Assembly (NCBI GenBank): GCA_013288825.1
Contig: JABDBC010000003.1
Coordinates: forward strand, 1-64,000
Direction of reading: 5' to 3'
Source of the DNA: Chlamydiota bacterium
GTDB taxonomy: Bacteria; Chlamydiota; Chlamydiia; Chlamydiales; Parachlamydiaceae
Length of the DNA stretch: 64,000 nt
Position 1 is the first letter of the stretch. Each line of letters opens with the position of its first letter. Positions 1-8,600 of this stretch are shown here, piece after piece. The notes under the pieces are model-generated. The model saw nothing but the letters and a program-made list of their open reading frames with translations. It had not been told where the DNA came from and made no database searches. A program made the position numbers and the translations under genes.

Positions 1-1
1 C

Positions 2-532
2 CTCGTTTTCAAAAACTTAATGCTAGAATTTTTAGAGGTAACCGATGAAGTTCGAGGGGAAGCAACGTTTGTATTTTTTGAGGATTGGAAAATTGCGACT
101 TATCCAACATGGGTGGGCATTGGCATTGCTGTTGATAATATAGATCAGGCACTTCAATCCTGCAAGACAAGAGGAATAAACAGCCTAGAATCGTTCTGTC
201 AAAAAGACGCTCTATTTAATAAAAAATTTAGACATCACAGTGAGTTATTGGATTTAAAAATACAAAATCGCACTGTTTATTTAACTGAGTACGATCAAGA
301 TTTTCTAAATCAACGAAATGCTCAAATTTCAATTTCTCCAGAGAAACGTGATGCTGTTGTAGTAAAAATCCCTTCTGTAGTTTTACATCAGAGTGATAAC
401 CTATTATTTGAAGGTAAAAATCAGCTCGTAATGAATATACTAAACAAAAATTCACAAACAGTGAATTTTGACTTTGGATGGATTGTATTCAAGCCGATAT
501 CTATTAAAGAAAATGGATTGTATGCAACTTGA
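2..532 (+). CDS. Hypothetical protein, 5' end outside window, weak VOC-like pattern
   Basis: The reading frame is open from the first bases of the window, so the 5' end may be missing; the first internal ATG is at 20 and has no clear ribosome binding site. From that ATG the product has 170 residues and stops with TGA at 530-532. Around residues 30-55 the pattern VGIGIAVDNIDQALQSCKTR resembles the start of a vicinal-oxygen-chelate (glyoxalase-like) half domain, where a strand is followed by an amphipathic helix. I do not see a full set of metal ligands, so no reaction can be assigned. There is no signal peptide or membrane segment in the visible part. Real gene likely, function unknown. Confidence 0.5.
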   Translation, partial: LVFKNLMLEFLEVTDEVRGEATFVFFEDWKIATYPTWVGIGIAVDNIDQALQSCKTRGINSLESFCQKDALFNKKFRHHSELLDLKIQNRTVYLTEYDQDFLNQRNAQISISPEKRDAVVVKIPSVVLHQSDNLLFEGKNQLVMNILNKNSQTVNFDFGWIVFKPISIKENGLYAT

Positions 533-596
533 TGAAAAACGGATTTAAAGGTTTTTTTGCTGGAGCAAAAGTGTTGTCCACAATAAGTCTGCGAAG

Positions 597-816
597 TTAG
601 GTGGCGCCAAGCAGCTCGCCAGCAAAAAGAGTTTCAGGGCCTGCTACACCAGCTCCTGTTCCTGCAACGAGATAATAAACACCCGAATAGTCAAATCTTC
701 GACTCATTCGGGTATTAAATCCTCTTACTCCATGACTACTTGAAATAAGAGATTGCTTATCAGAAAAGCAGATTGCCTTGCTGGTTGCAAGGCAATCTGA
801 ATAGGTTGCCGATATC
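597..816 (-). pseudogene. Possible 3' remnant of a gene; also a hairpin
   Basis: On the minus strand an open frame runs from about 816 down to a TAA at 597-599. The only ATG, at 705-707, would give 36 residues ending in a Gly/Ala-rich stretch (GAGVAGPETLFAGELLGAT). The frame remains open upstream without a start or ribosome binding site, so it looks more like the tail of a lost gene than a working one. Within it lies a strong inverted repeat, ACCCGAAT at 681-688 pairing with ATTCGGGT at 706-713, plus an inner AGTC/GACT. I do not recognise the protein. Confidence 0.25.
771..797 (-). terminator. Candidate terminator after the outer-membrane protein gene
   Basis: GATTGCCTTG at 771-780 pairs perfectly with CAAGGCAATC at 788-797 across a 7-base loop. 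On the minus strand the stem lies about 20 bases beyond the stop of the gene at 817-1371 and is followed by a short T-rich tract (CTTTTCT). The stem is convincing; the U-tract is short. Confidence 0.55.
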
Positions 817-1371
817 TTAGAAAGAATATTTCAGCCCAGCTCCAATAGAGTTATTGTTCTCTCTATTATTATGTATGGTGCAGAAATACCGATATTGAAG
901 ATCAACGTCGACATGTTCGGAAATGGGATATGCAATCCCTGCAATTATATCGCATGCCCAACGATGAATTGTGTTTTTATAACTCCAAAAATAGCTCGTT
1001 CTCTTTGTATGTACAATTGCAGAACCAAACCCTGCTCCCAAATATGGTGTAAAACAATAATCCGTTTGAAAATTATAGAGAATATGTGCCATGAAAGAAA
1101 CTGTTTGGATATAACCCGATGGTCCTTGAGAATATTTAGAGATACTATTTCTACGATATCCAACTTCCCCCTCTAAGCTAATTGCATTTGAGAAAGTGTA
1201 TCCGGCTGTGCCCGTCGTGATAAAACCAATATCAGCCGCGCTAGAACGGGGGATCTTGTCAACAGCATTAGCACCACCCATAACGCTGACATAAGTCCCT
1301 TCACGGGCTTCTGTTCTTGCAAAGGCAATTGCAACTAAAAATAGTGCAATGCTAAACATAAATTTATTCAT
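817..1371 (-). CDS. Small outer-membrane beta-barrel protein
   Basis: The product has about 184 residues from the ATG at 1369-1371. An ATG 36 bases further upstream is in frame, but the chosen start gives a standard signal peptide (MNKFMFSIALFLVAIAFA) with predicted cleavage near the ARTEA-REG region. The mature part alternates glycine- and aromatic-rich strands (GTAGYTFSNAISLEGEVGYR, YLGAGFGSAI) and ends in GLKYSF. A C-terminal phenylalanine on the last strand is the usual beta-barrel assembly signal. Length and pattern fit the 8-stranded OmpA/Opa-like porin fold (OMP_b-brl). It would sit in the outer membrane; ligand or function cannot be read from the sequence. It has its own terminator downstream. 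Confidence 0.75.
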   Translation of the reverse strand: MNKFMFSIALFLVAIAFARTEAREGTYVSVMGGANAVDKIPRSSAADIGFITTGTAGYTFSNAISLEGEVGYRRNSISKYSQGPSGYIQTVSFMAHILYNFQTDYCFTPYLGAGFGSAIVHTKRTSYFWSYKNTIHRWACDIIAGIAYPISEHVDVDLQYRYFCTIHNNRENNNSIGAGLKYSF

Positions 1372-1407
1372 AAAATTCCGTAGTTTAATTTTTTCTAAAA
1401 AATTCAT

Positions 1408-1963
1408 TAATATTGTGACTATTCACTATATTTCGAATTCAGCAGGTAATATAGTTTTCTACTTATAATTTCACAATACGAGGGAATTTTTTAATTAATT
1501 TTGTCAGAATTTTTTGATAGGAAGTGATCCAGGATACTTTGAGAAACTCATGGCAGCATAGAGAATGGAAAATAAAAGAATTTTCTATAAATGTTATATA
1601 GATAGAAGATAGGCTTTAGAGGCATTGTAGTCGAAGAAATGTTAATTTATACACCCCACATGCGAGTGTAAGTTGTTACAAATGCTTCAAAACAAGATGG
1701 AAGGTCTTCGTTTCATCCACTAAAATCTCCAAATAGCCGATTGTAAATGATCATTGCTCATGCATATTTAGGAAAAACGCCAAGGGTGGAGATTCTCAGT
1801 GATTATTGGGATGGATGATTCCAAATGATCGCCAAATGGATGATTTTAACTGATTTTCACCAAGGACTACCCATCATTGGAGATGGGTAGTCATTTGTTT
1901 TAATGCAAGGCTGCTTCAAAAGCAACTGTCATTTGGTTCGTACGAGCTTGGCAGACCAAATGG
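1408..1963. other. Intergenic region, no gene seen
   Basis: I see no supported coding frame. Near its right end the phrase ATGGATGATT occurs twice about 24 bases apart (around 1809-1842). The hairpin at 1865-1892 is listed separately. Confidence 0.5.
1865..1892 (-). terminator. Hairpin, candidate terminator
   Basis: GACTACCCATC at 1865-1875 pairs with GATGGGTAGTC at 1882-1892, an 11-bp perfect stem with a 6-base loop. On the plus strand it is followed by ATTTGTTTT. It lies about 70 bases downstream of the minus-strand lipoprotein gene, so it probably ends that transcript, although the better T-tract is on the plus side. Confidence 0.6.
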
Positions 1964-2530
1964 TCATCTTAAGTCCTGTGACTGGATTTCTCCATTCACT
2001 TCTTCCAAAAGGTCGGATTGTGGTAAAGGAATCCAATCGATAAACTCGATTTTGTTGTGGCTAATAGTTTCATTACGACGAAATAAATTAGTTAAGTTTA
2101 CTGTTAGTTTATAACCTTGCACATTGATATATTCAGCTTCAATATTCGGTATACGATTTGATTCCCATAAACACCATGATTCTACAGTAGTTTTGGTCAC
2201 AGTAAAAATTGTTCCTTTTGGAACAAGGCGTAATACAAAACATTTATTCTCATCAATTTCCACTGATCTATTACCGTGTTCATGCACTAGTGTTGATAGA
2301 TATAGGCTAAATTGGCTACCATTATAATTCCCCCGTTCATACAAGTAGCAGTCTTGAAGTAATATATATTGTTTACCCACCATCTCTCTAAACCTCGGAT
2401 CATTACTTACATCCTTATCATAAGTAGTAGATTCAATAGCCCCTACAAGTGAAAAAGCAACTACAGCACACCCTTGCATTAGAAACATTGTGAGAATGGC
2501 CATAACACATGTAATAAATGACTTGATCAT
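1964..2530 (-). CDS. Putative lipoprotein
   Basis: The 188-residue product starts with a positively charged residue and a hydrophobic stretch, ending in a lipobox-like LMQGC around residues 17-21, so it is probably a lipid-anchored envelope protein. The body (LLQDCYLYERGNYNGSQFSL and a beta-rich middle) has two further cysteines and no domain that I recognise. A second, TPR-containing lipoprotein gene lies just upstream on the same strand (gap of 62 bases), so the two may be co-transcribed. Function unknown. Confidence 0.65.
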   Translation of the reverse strand: MIKSFITCVMAILTMFLMQGCAVVAFSLVGAIESTTYDKDVSNDPRFREMVGKQYILLQDCYLYERGNYNGSQFSLYLSTLVHEHGNRSVEIDENKCFVLRLVPKGTIFTVTKTTVESWCLWESNRIPNIEAEYINVQGYKLTVNLTNLFRRNETISHNKIEFIDWIPLPQSDLLEEVNGEIQSQDLR

Positions 2531-2592
2531 GATATTTCCTAATTTTGATTATTTAAAAAATTTCTCTGAAAAATAAATATAAATTCACGTTT

Positions 2593-3108
2593 TTATAATG
2601 ACAATATTAAACAAGAATCGTCTCCAATAAAACTTACATGCATAAGCCTACCATTATTAAAGATCATCACACATGTCCCATACACATACTGATCGCCATT
2701 TGCTAATATCATTCCAGGTTTTCCTAACTGTGCTTCAATATATTCTTTGGAATTACCAATCGTGTCGATTCCTCTGTCAGTTACATAGGTTTTGTAAAAT
2801 CTTTGAAAATCTTGAGTACTAATTTGATCAGTGCTCTCTGGATACGCGCAAGAAAATGCCTCTTTGTACTCATTCCAAGCTTTATCCATTTTTCCAGCTT
2901 TCGTATAGGCTATCGCTAAATTCATATGGTTGTGTCCTAAATTTGGAGCAAATGCGACGGCACATTCGAGCTCAGAGATGGCACGTTTATAGTCGTCCTT
3001 TACTAAGAAATTAGTTCCTTGGCTGTAATGCTCTGCTGAACGCCATACATCACAACCAGTCAAGAGAGCTAGACAGCCACATATTGATGCTAAAAATATT
3101 GATTTCAT
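2593..3108 (-). CDS. TPR-repeat lipoprotein with SmpA/BamE-like tail
   Basis: The 171-residue product has a signal peptide ending in the lipobox LLTGC (about residues 16-20). Residues 30-85 form tetratricopeptide helices (YKRAISELECAVAFAPNL, HNHMNLAIAYTKAGKMDKAW). The C-terminal 50 residues, IEAQLGKPGMILANGDQYVY followed by a strand pair, resemble the small SmpA/BamE fold found in envelope assembly lipoproteins. Such proteins usually act as protein-interaction adaptors at the outer membrane. Located upstream of another lipoprotein gene on the same strand. Assignment of the TPR part is firm; the BamE-like resemblance is a visual inference. Confidence 0.65.
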   Translation of the reverse strand: MKSIFLASICGCLALLTGCDVWRSAEHYSQGTNFLVKDDYKRAISELECAVAFAPNLGHNHMNLAIAYTKAGKMDKAWNEYKEAFSCAYPESTDQISTQDFQRFYKTYVTDRGIDTIGNSKEYIEAQLGKPGMILANGDQYVYGTCVMIFNNGRLMHVSFIGDDSCLILSL

Positions 3109-3771
3109 AAAGGCATGAACCCATGTTAAGTGTTAATGTTTTTTCATAAAACAAAAACAATAATTAAAATTTAATATTTGTTTCTATTTTTTCCTTCTTT
3201 ATAAACTACAATATCTGAAGATCACTGTCAATAAAACAAATGAATAAAATAATTACATTATAAATTATGAACCCCATTAGTTATCGCGCGTCAATCATAA
3301 CGCGTCTACTTAAACAAATTTTGGGATAGTCAAAATGGTTTAGAACATGATGAGAAGCTAGACAGTATTGAAAATGCATTTATGCACAAAAAAACAAGGT
3401 AAACACAATCCAAAATGGCTGTGGGCATTATGAAGCTATGAATAAGACCGCAGAGGGTATTTCTCAAAGGACTCGTCTTGGGACATGGATGGAAGAAAAT
3501 TCTGCATTCTCCAAAAGAGTCCCATTTCATGCCGATGGTACCACCTGAAAGGATAGGAAAAAAATAAGTTAGTGATAATTCACTGATTGATAAACAGAAC
3601 CTTAGAAGTAAGCTCATATCGGGCTATTATTGGTGTGTTGAAGCATATTGCAATAGACTTTTAAAATAAAATCCTTTATTTTTCTTCAAAGATAGGACCA
3701 AAAACTCAAATTAATGAGCTTCATAGCGGGGTTATTGGCCTTGACTATTTTAATATATAGGTAAAAGGGTC
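3109..3771. other. Intergenic region, no gene seen
   Basis: About 660 bases, AT-rich, between divergent genes. A minus-strand open frame at 3330-3617 has no ribosome binding site and no recognisable protein; I treat it as chance. Promoters for both flanking genes should be here but none is clear enough to mark. Confidence 0.45.
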
Positions 3772-5409
3772 ATGCATTCACTAATAGATGAACTTTATGT
3801 CTTGATGACACGGCGGGAGAGCGCTCACCTTGAATTCAAGGAAGCAAAAAATAACTACGACAGTGATAAGTTGACTCAATACTGCTGTGCTTTGGCGAAT
3901 GAAGGAGGCGGGAAGCTTGTTTTAGGAGTAACTGATAAGTTGCCTCGTACTATCGTTGGAAGTCAGGCATGCCGTAATTTGGAAAAGACAAAATCTGATC
4001 TTATCGCTCGTCTACATCTGCGAATCGAAGTAGAAGAACTGCTTGTTGAAGAAAAAAGAGTAGTATTTTTTTCAATACCTTCACGACCAATTGGGGTTCC
4101 GATTCAGTATCAAGGAATTTACTGGATGCGCCGTGGAGAAGAGTTAGTCCTAATGACCCCAGACATGCTTAAACGTATCTTTAATGAAACAGAACCTGAT
4201 TTTTCGGCACAATTTTGCCCACATGCCAAATTCGAAGACTTAGATAAAGAATCCATTAACATCTTTCGAGAAATGTGGCTGCGCAAATCAGGCAATGATA
4301 ATTTAAAAAGCCTTTCAGATAGGCAGTTGCTCAAAGATATCGGGGCTGTAGAAGACAAGAAAATAACTTATGCGGCTCTTATTCTTTTTGGGAAACCCTT
4401 AGCACTTAGAAAGTTTCTTGCTCAAGCAGAGGTCATTTTTGAATATCGTTCTAGTGGTGTTACAGGGCCTGCCCAACAAAGAATTGAGTACACTCAAGGA
4501 TTTTTTTCATTTTATGATGAATTATGGAATAAGATTAACTTAAGAAATGATCTCCAGCATTTCCAAGATGGATTATTTGTTTGGGACATTCCCACATTTA
4601 ATGAAAAAGCAATTCGAGAAATCATTTTAAATTGCATTAGCCACCGTGATTATAGGGAAGCTGGGTCAATTTGGGTAAAGCAATATCCACGTAAAATTGT
4701 TGTTGCCAGTCCTGGTGGGTTTCCTTCGGGAATTACTCCGTCTAACATGCTTTGGAAACAACAACCTCGCAATCGAAGGATTGCAGACATTTTTAATAAA
4801 TGCGGACTCGTTGAACGTGCTGGACAAGGAGCGGATAGAATTTTTGAAGAGAGCATCAGACAAGGAAAGCCTTTACCCGATTTTGCTCATACCGATGAAC
4901 ATGAAGTTGTGTTAACTTTAGATGGGCAAATTCAAGATGAAAGCTTTTTGCGGTTTTTAGAAAAAATTGGTCAGGAACGATTGGCTTCGTTCAATACCGA
5001 AGATTTTTTGGTTTTAGACTTAGTTCATAAGGAATGCTCAATTCCTTCTTCGCCTCCAGAATTAAAGATTCGTCTTAGTCATTTAGTTGATTTAGGTATT
5101 GTTGAGCGTATAGGAAAAGGTCGAGGCGCAAGATATATGCTTTGCCAGCAATATTATACCCTTGCAGGTAAAAGTGGAATGTATACAAGAAAACGAGGCC
5201 TAGATAAAGAAACAAATAAAGAATTACTTCTTAAACATATTAGATCAAATGCGAAGGTAGGATCCAAATTTAATGAGTTGCACCAAGTTTTACCCGCTCT
5301 TTCACGTGATCAATTAAAACAATTATTGAAAGAATTGAAAACGCAGGGCCTTATCCGTCTACAAGGGAAAACTAGTGCCAGCACTTGGTCTCCTGGTCAA
5401 GAACGATAA
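3772..5409 (+). CDS. AlbA_2/Schlafen-type DNA-binding regulator (RecG-like family)
   Basis: The 545-residue product begins with the AlbA_2 (Schlafen) domain: ESAHLEFKEAKNNYDSDKLT, then NEGGGKLVLGV (about residues 15-55). A central region around NEKAIREIILNCISHRDY and ASPGGFPSGITPSNMLW matches the HATPase_c_4-like module of the COG2865 family, often mis-named ATP-dependent DNA helicase. Winged-helix segments follow (residues about 390-545). Such proteins are putative DNA-binding regulators; the enzymatic role is uncertain. It is monocistronic and converges on the relaxase gene. Directly downstream lies an array of TTGACCCAAG repeats. Two relatives occur in this window: an intact one at 32153-33538 and a remnant at 20450-20838. 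Confidence 0.8.
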   Translation: MHSLIDELYVLMTRRESAHLEFKEAKNNYDSDKLTQYCCALANEGGGKLVLGVTDKLPRTIVGSQACRNLEKTKSDLIARLHLRIEVEELLVEEKRVVFFSIPSRPIGVPIQYQGIYWMRRGEELVLMTPDMLKRIFNETEPDFSAQFCPHAKFEDLDKESINIFREMWLRKSGNDNLKSLSDRQLLKDIGAVEDKKITYAALILFGKPLALRKFLAQAEVIFEYRSSGVTGPAQQRIEYTQGFFSFYDELWNKINLRNDLQHFQDGLFVWDIPTFNEKAIREIILNCISHRDYREAGSIWVKQYPRKIVVASPGGFPSGITPSNMLWKQQPRNRRIADIFNKCGLVERAGQGADRIFEESIRQGKPLPDFAHTDEHEVVLTLDGQIQDESFLRFLEKIGQERLASFNTEDFLVLDLVHKECSIPSSPPELKIRLSHLVDLGIVERIGKGRGARYMLCQQYYTLAGKSGMYTRKRGLDKETNKELLLKHIRSNAKVGSKFNELHQVLPALSRDQLKQLLKELKTQGLIRLQGKTSASTWSPGQER

Positions 5410-5416
5410 TTTGGGT

Positions 5417-5525
5417 TTGACCCAAGATTGACCCAAGTTTATGTTAATTAAATTCAAAAAATACGCTTAGGAATGTCTGTAGAGGCAAAATGATTGACCC
5501 AAGTTTAACCCAAGATTGACCCAAG
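5417..5525. repeat. TTGACCCAAG repeat array, 11-bp spacing
   Basis: TTGACCCAAG or its one-base variant TTAACCCAAG starts at 5417, 5428, 5494, 5505 and 5516. Within each cluster the step is exactly 11 bp, one helical turn, so a protein could bind all units on one DNA face. A partial inverse copy (TTGGGT) begins at 5411. It lies between the ends of two convergent genes, so it is not a usual promoter operator. Confidence 0.65.
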
Positions 5526-5640
5526 TTTGGTGCAAATTTTGGCAATTTGAATCTAATGAGGAACAACTTGATGATTTTGGTTAAAGATGGCAATATAAAA
5601 AATGTTGTCTTTTAACTTCCGCATATAAAATTCACTTATT

Positions 5641-5659
5641 CTGACGACAGTGTCGTCAG
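5641..5659. terminator. Bidirectional hairpin terminator candidate
   Basis: CTGACGAC at 5641-5648 pairs perfectly with GTCGTCAG at 5652-5659 over a 3-base loop. It lies 24 bases after the relaxase stop codon and between two convergent genes. T-tracts are weak on both sides. A similar hairpin occurs at 60955-60981. Confidence 0.5.
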
Positions 5660-5682
5660 TATTCTCTAACGCGTTTTCAGCC

Positions 5683-8600
5683 TTAAGGGCGTCCAAGGTC
5701 GAGCTGTAAGTTTTTCTGTTTGATGGCGGGTTCTTGTAAACGACTATATTCTATTTGTTTGGTTATGTTGAGGGCTGTCTGAGTTACCACTTGTTGAAAA
5801 TGTTGGTCGCTGATTTTCTTGCTAGTCAACGAGGTGTACTGATCAGCAAGCGTTTTATTAACAGCAAAATCAGCCACTTCTTTGGGAACATTTGCCAATC
5901 CTTCAGGTATTCTTGCAGGAGAATTACAGTTAGCAACAAGTTCCCGCAATTGTTTAATTTCGTTATCGTCCGGTAACAGGCCAGTTTTTGCTTGGTGTAC
6001 TAAGGCGCAGAATTCCATCCTCTTAGCCATCTCTGTAGGGACATTGTGCTTCTGCTCTAGTTCCTCTTTAACCCTCCCCCTACCGCTTAAAATAGCTACC
6101 GTTTCATTTTTGATTGCGTTTTTAATTTCCCAATCTTTCGATCCGAATTTCTCCTCCAGACTTGGTCGCAAACGTTCATCAGTTCGCCACAAAATTTCAT
6201 TTATCATCAACTTGTCTACAAATCTTTGCTCTAGCTTTTCATGTATGCCTAGAAGGGCGACAACGCTGTCCAAAGAAACAGCCTGTCCTTGACCGTTCAA
6301 CATTAAATCTCTGATGTGTTGTTGCGACTTACCTTCAGGTAATGGATCTGCTAAATCCCATTTCTGTGGAAAGCTTTCAGACAAGGTTTTCTTATCTACA
6401 ACGCCAATAGAAGTAACTCCCACCTTTCTTAATTCCACGCAAACATCATCTGCGGCCTTAAAACCGGCTTTATCGTTGTCTGGCCATATTATCACGTTTC
6501 TTCCGCTTAACGCGCTCCAATCTGATTTAGAGGCGGCTGAAGCGCCACCAGACCAAGTGACACAGCACATATTATCCCTTTCACATATTTTTTGGGCTGC
6601 CTCGGCAGTTTTTTCCCCTTCTACCACCAACACGGTTGCCTGTGAATTTTCGTGAAGTGCTTTCAAGTTGTATAGAGGGATCTTTCCGCCTTCTTGATAG
6701 CCCTTTAACTGCCATCTCGGATTCTCATCACCTTGATAACGACCATAACTTAGAGGTAAAACTATCTTTTTTGAAGGGTTATCTTTGCTAACTAGTCGTA
6801 CTGTATAAAACAGGACTTCACCATTTTCGTTTTTATAAGCATATCTAGCATTCTCTGTATAAGCCTTCAGAAAAAAAGGAGCTATCCGTTTTAAATCAGG
6901 CGAAACATGATTCGCCTCTGCTTTCATACTGATCCAATTATCCTCTTTATCCTTAAAATGGTTTTTGAAATGCTTAGGAACCTCTATTGATTGAGATGCC
7001 CCCAGAAACTCTTTTGCCCACTTTAGAGCTCCAGCTCTATCACACCCTAATGTTTTTGAAATCAATTGAACCATTCCGCCGCCATCACCTTTTTCAAAGT
7101 CTTTGTACGATCCAGAATGCTTTCCAACTAAAGTCACCGACAGAGATCCATTTGATCCAAAACGCAAGCCTTTTGCTGTGCGTTGGGTCGGTCCATCAGG
7201 AAAAAGTTTATATAATAAAGGCTCTAAATTTTGCCTAAGACCACTCTCAACATCGATTTTATTTTCTTTAACCATTGACAGGTATGCTTCATGTCTCAAT
7301 GATCTATCATTAAGAATATCAATCCCCTTTTGGCTAATTGCTTTCTTCATAGATTCTTTTGGTATAGCCGTCATCACATCATAAGCAGCTTTGTTTCTAA
7401 TTCCACAGGCTTTTTTCCACTCTCCCTCATGTAGGAGAGGACTGGACGAAGCCTTTTCTTCTTTCACAACGATACCTAAAGCATCAGCCTTGTCCACGCA
7501 ATCAAAGTATGACTTTAAGAGAGTTTTGCTTTCGGTAGATAAATCTTTCCAATTGAGCTTGGTTTGATTTTTGTCATATTGCTGCAACTCATCTGACGTA
7601 ATATCTACGACAGCCCCCTGCCCTTTATAGTCTGTCTCTTCATACTTATAAAACCCTTCGTTGCGTGGCCTATCGAGAGCTGCTTGATGAAATTTCTTTA
7701 GATATGACCCTACGACATCAAATGCTTCATGGGTTTTTCCTCTGAGCCTTGAAATAAAGTAAGGTGAATTTTTTAGATCATTGATATAATTGCTATGATC
7801 CCTAATTTCTTTTTCATTTTGTATCTGCTTTTGAGTAGTGTAAGATAAAGTCGATCCTTTCCAACCACTTTTCGATACCTGTAATTTTAACCCCGCTACG
7901 TTCTTAGCCTCATAATTAGCTGAAAACACATACATTTTATATCGGTGCCGCGTTCCTGCTACATAAAATCTTTGTAAATTCATATATGATGTATTAGAGA
8001 CATATGCGCGGTCGTAAGTTTTCCCCTGAACACGCGAGTATGTTTTAGCGTAGGGTAGGCTGTAATGAACAAAATCTCTGGGATCAAATTTAATCGTTTT
8101 TTGGACTTTCTTTTCGTCTTGGTATTGTACATTTATTTCGTTTTCGCAAAGTTTGGTTACAAGGCCATGTAAACCGTTTACTACACCTATTTCTGGATTA
8201 TTTTGACGAAATTCGATCTTATCCCCGACGCTTATAAATACATTGCCATAAAACGTTTTACACAACTTTTCTTCTGCACTTATAGTACCTTCTTTTTTTA
8301 ACTGTTCCCTGACACATCCATTAAATTTATTTATCTCTTTGTAAGAATTCGCAATTATCACTGTTGAAGCTCCTGGAAAATCTGCACGATCAGCAATCCA
8401 CTGGCTAATTAGAGCTCTATTAGCCGCCTCTTTTGACCATTTAAACTTGGCTCCTCCATAGTGGACGATCTCTCCAATCGCTTGATTCATTCGCCCTTGA
8501 GCTAGATTATTCGTGATTTTGAGCTGCGTTTTAGTTTTTTGTCTTTGTATATTATTCAATACCTGTGATCCATATTCTTGACTGAAGACTCGAAACATTC

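Noticed and set aside
3330-3617. Minus-strand open frame of 95 codons
   Set aside because: No ribosome site, no recognisable protein pattern, and composition like the surrounding noncoding DNA.
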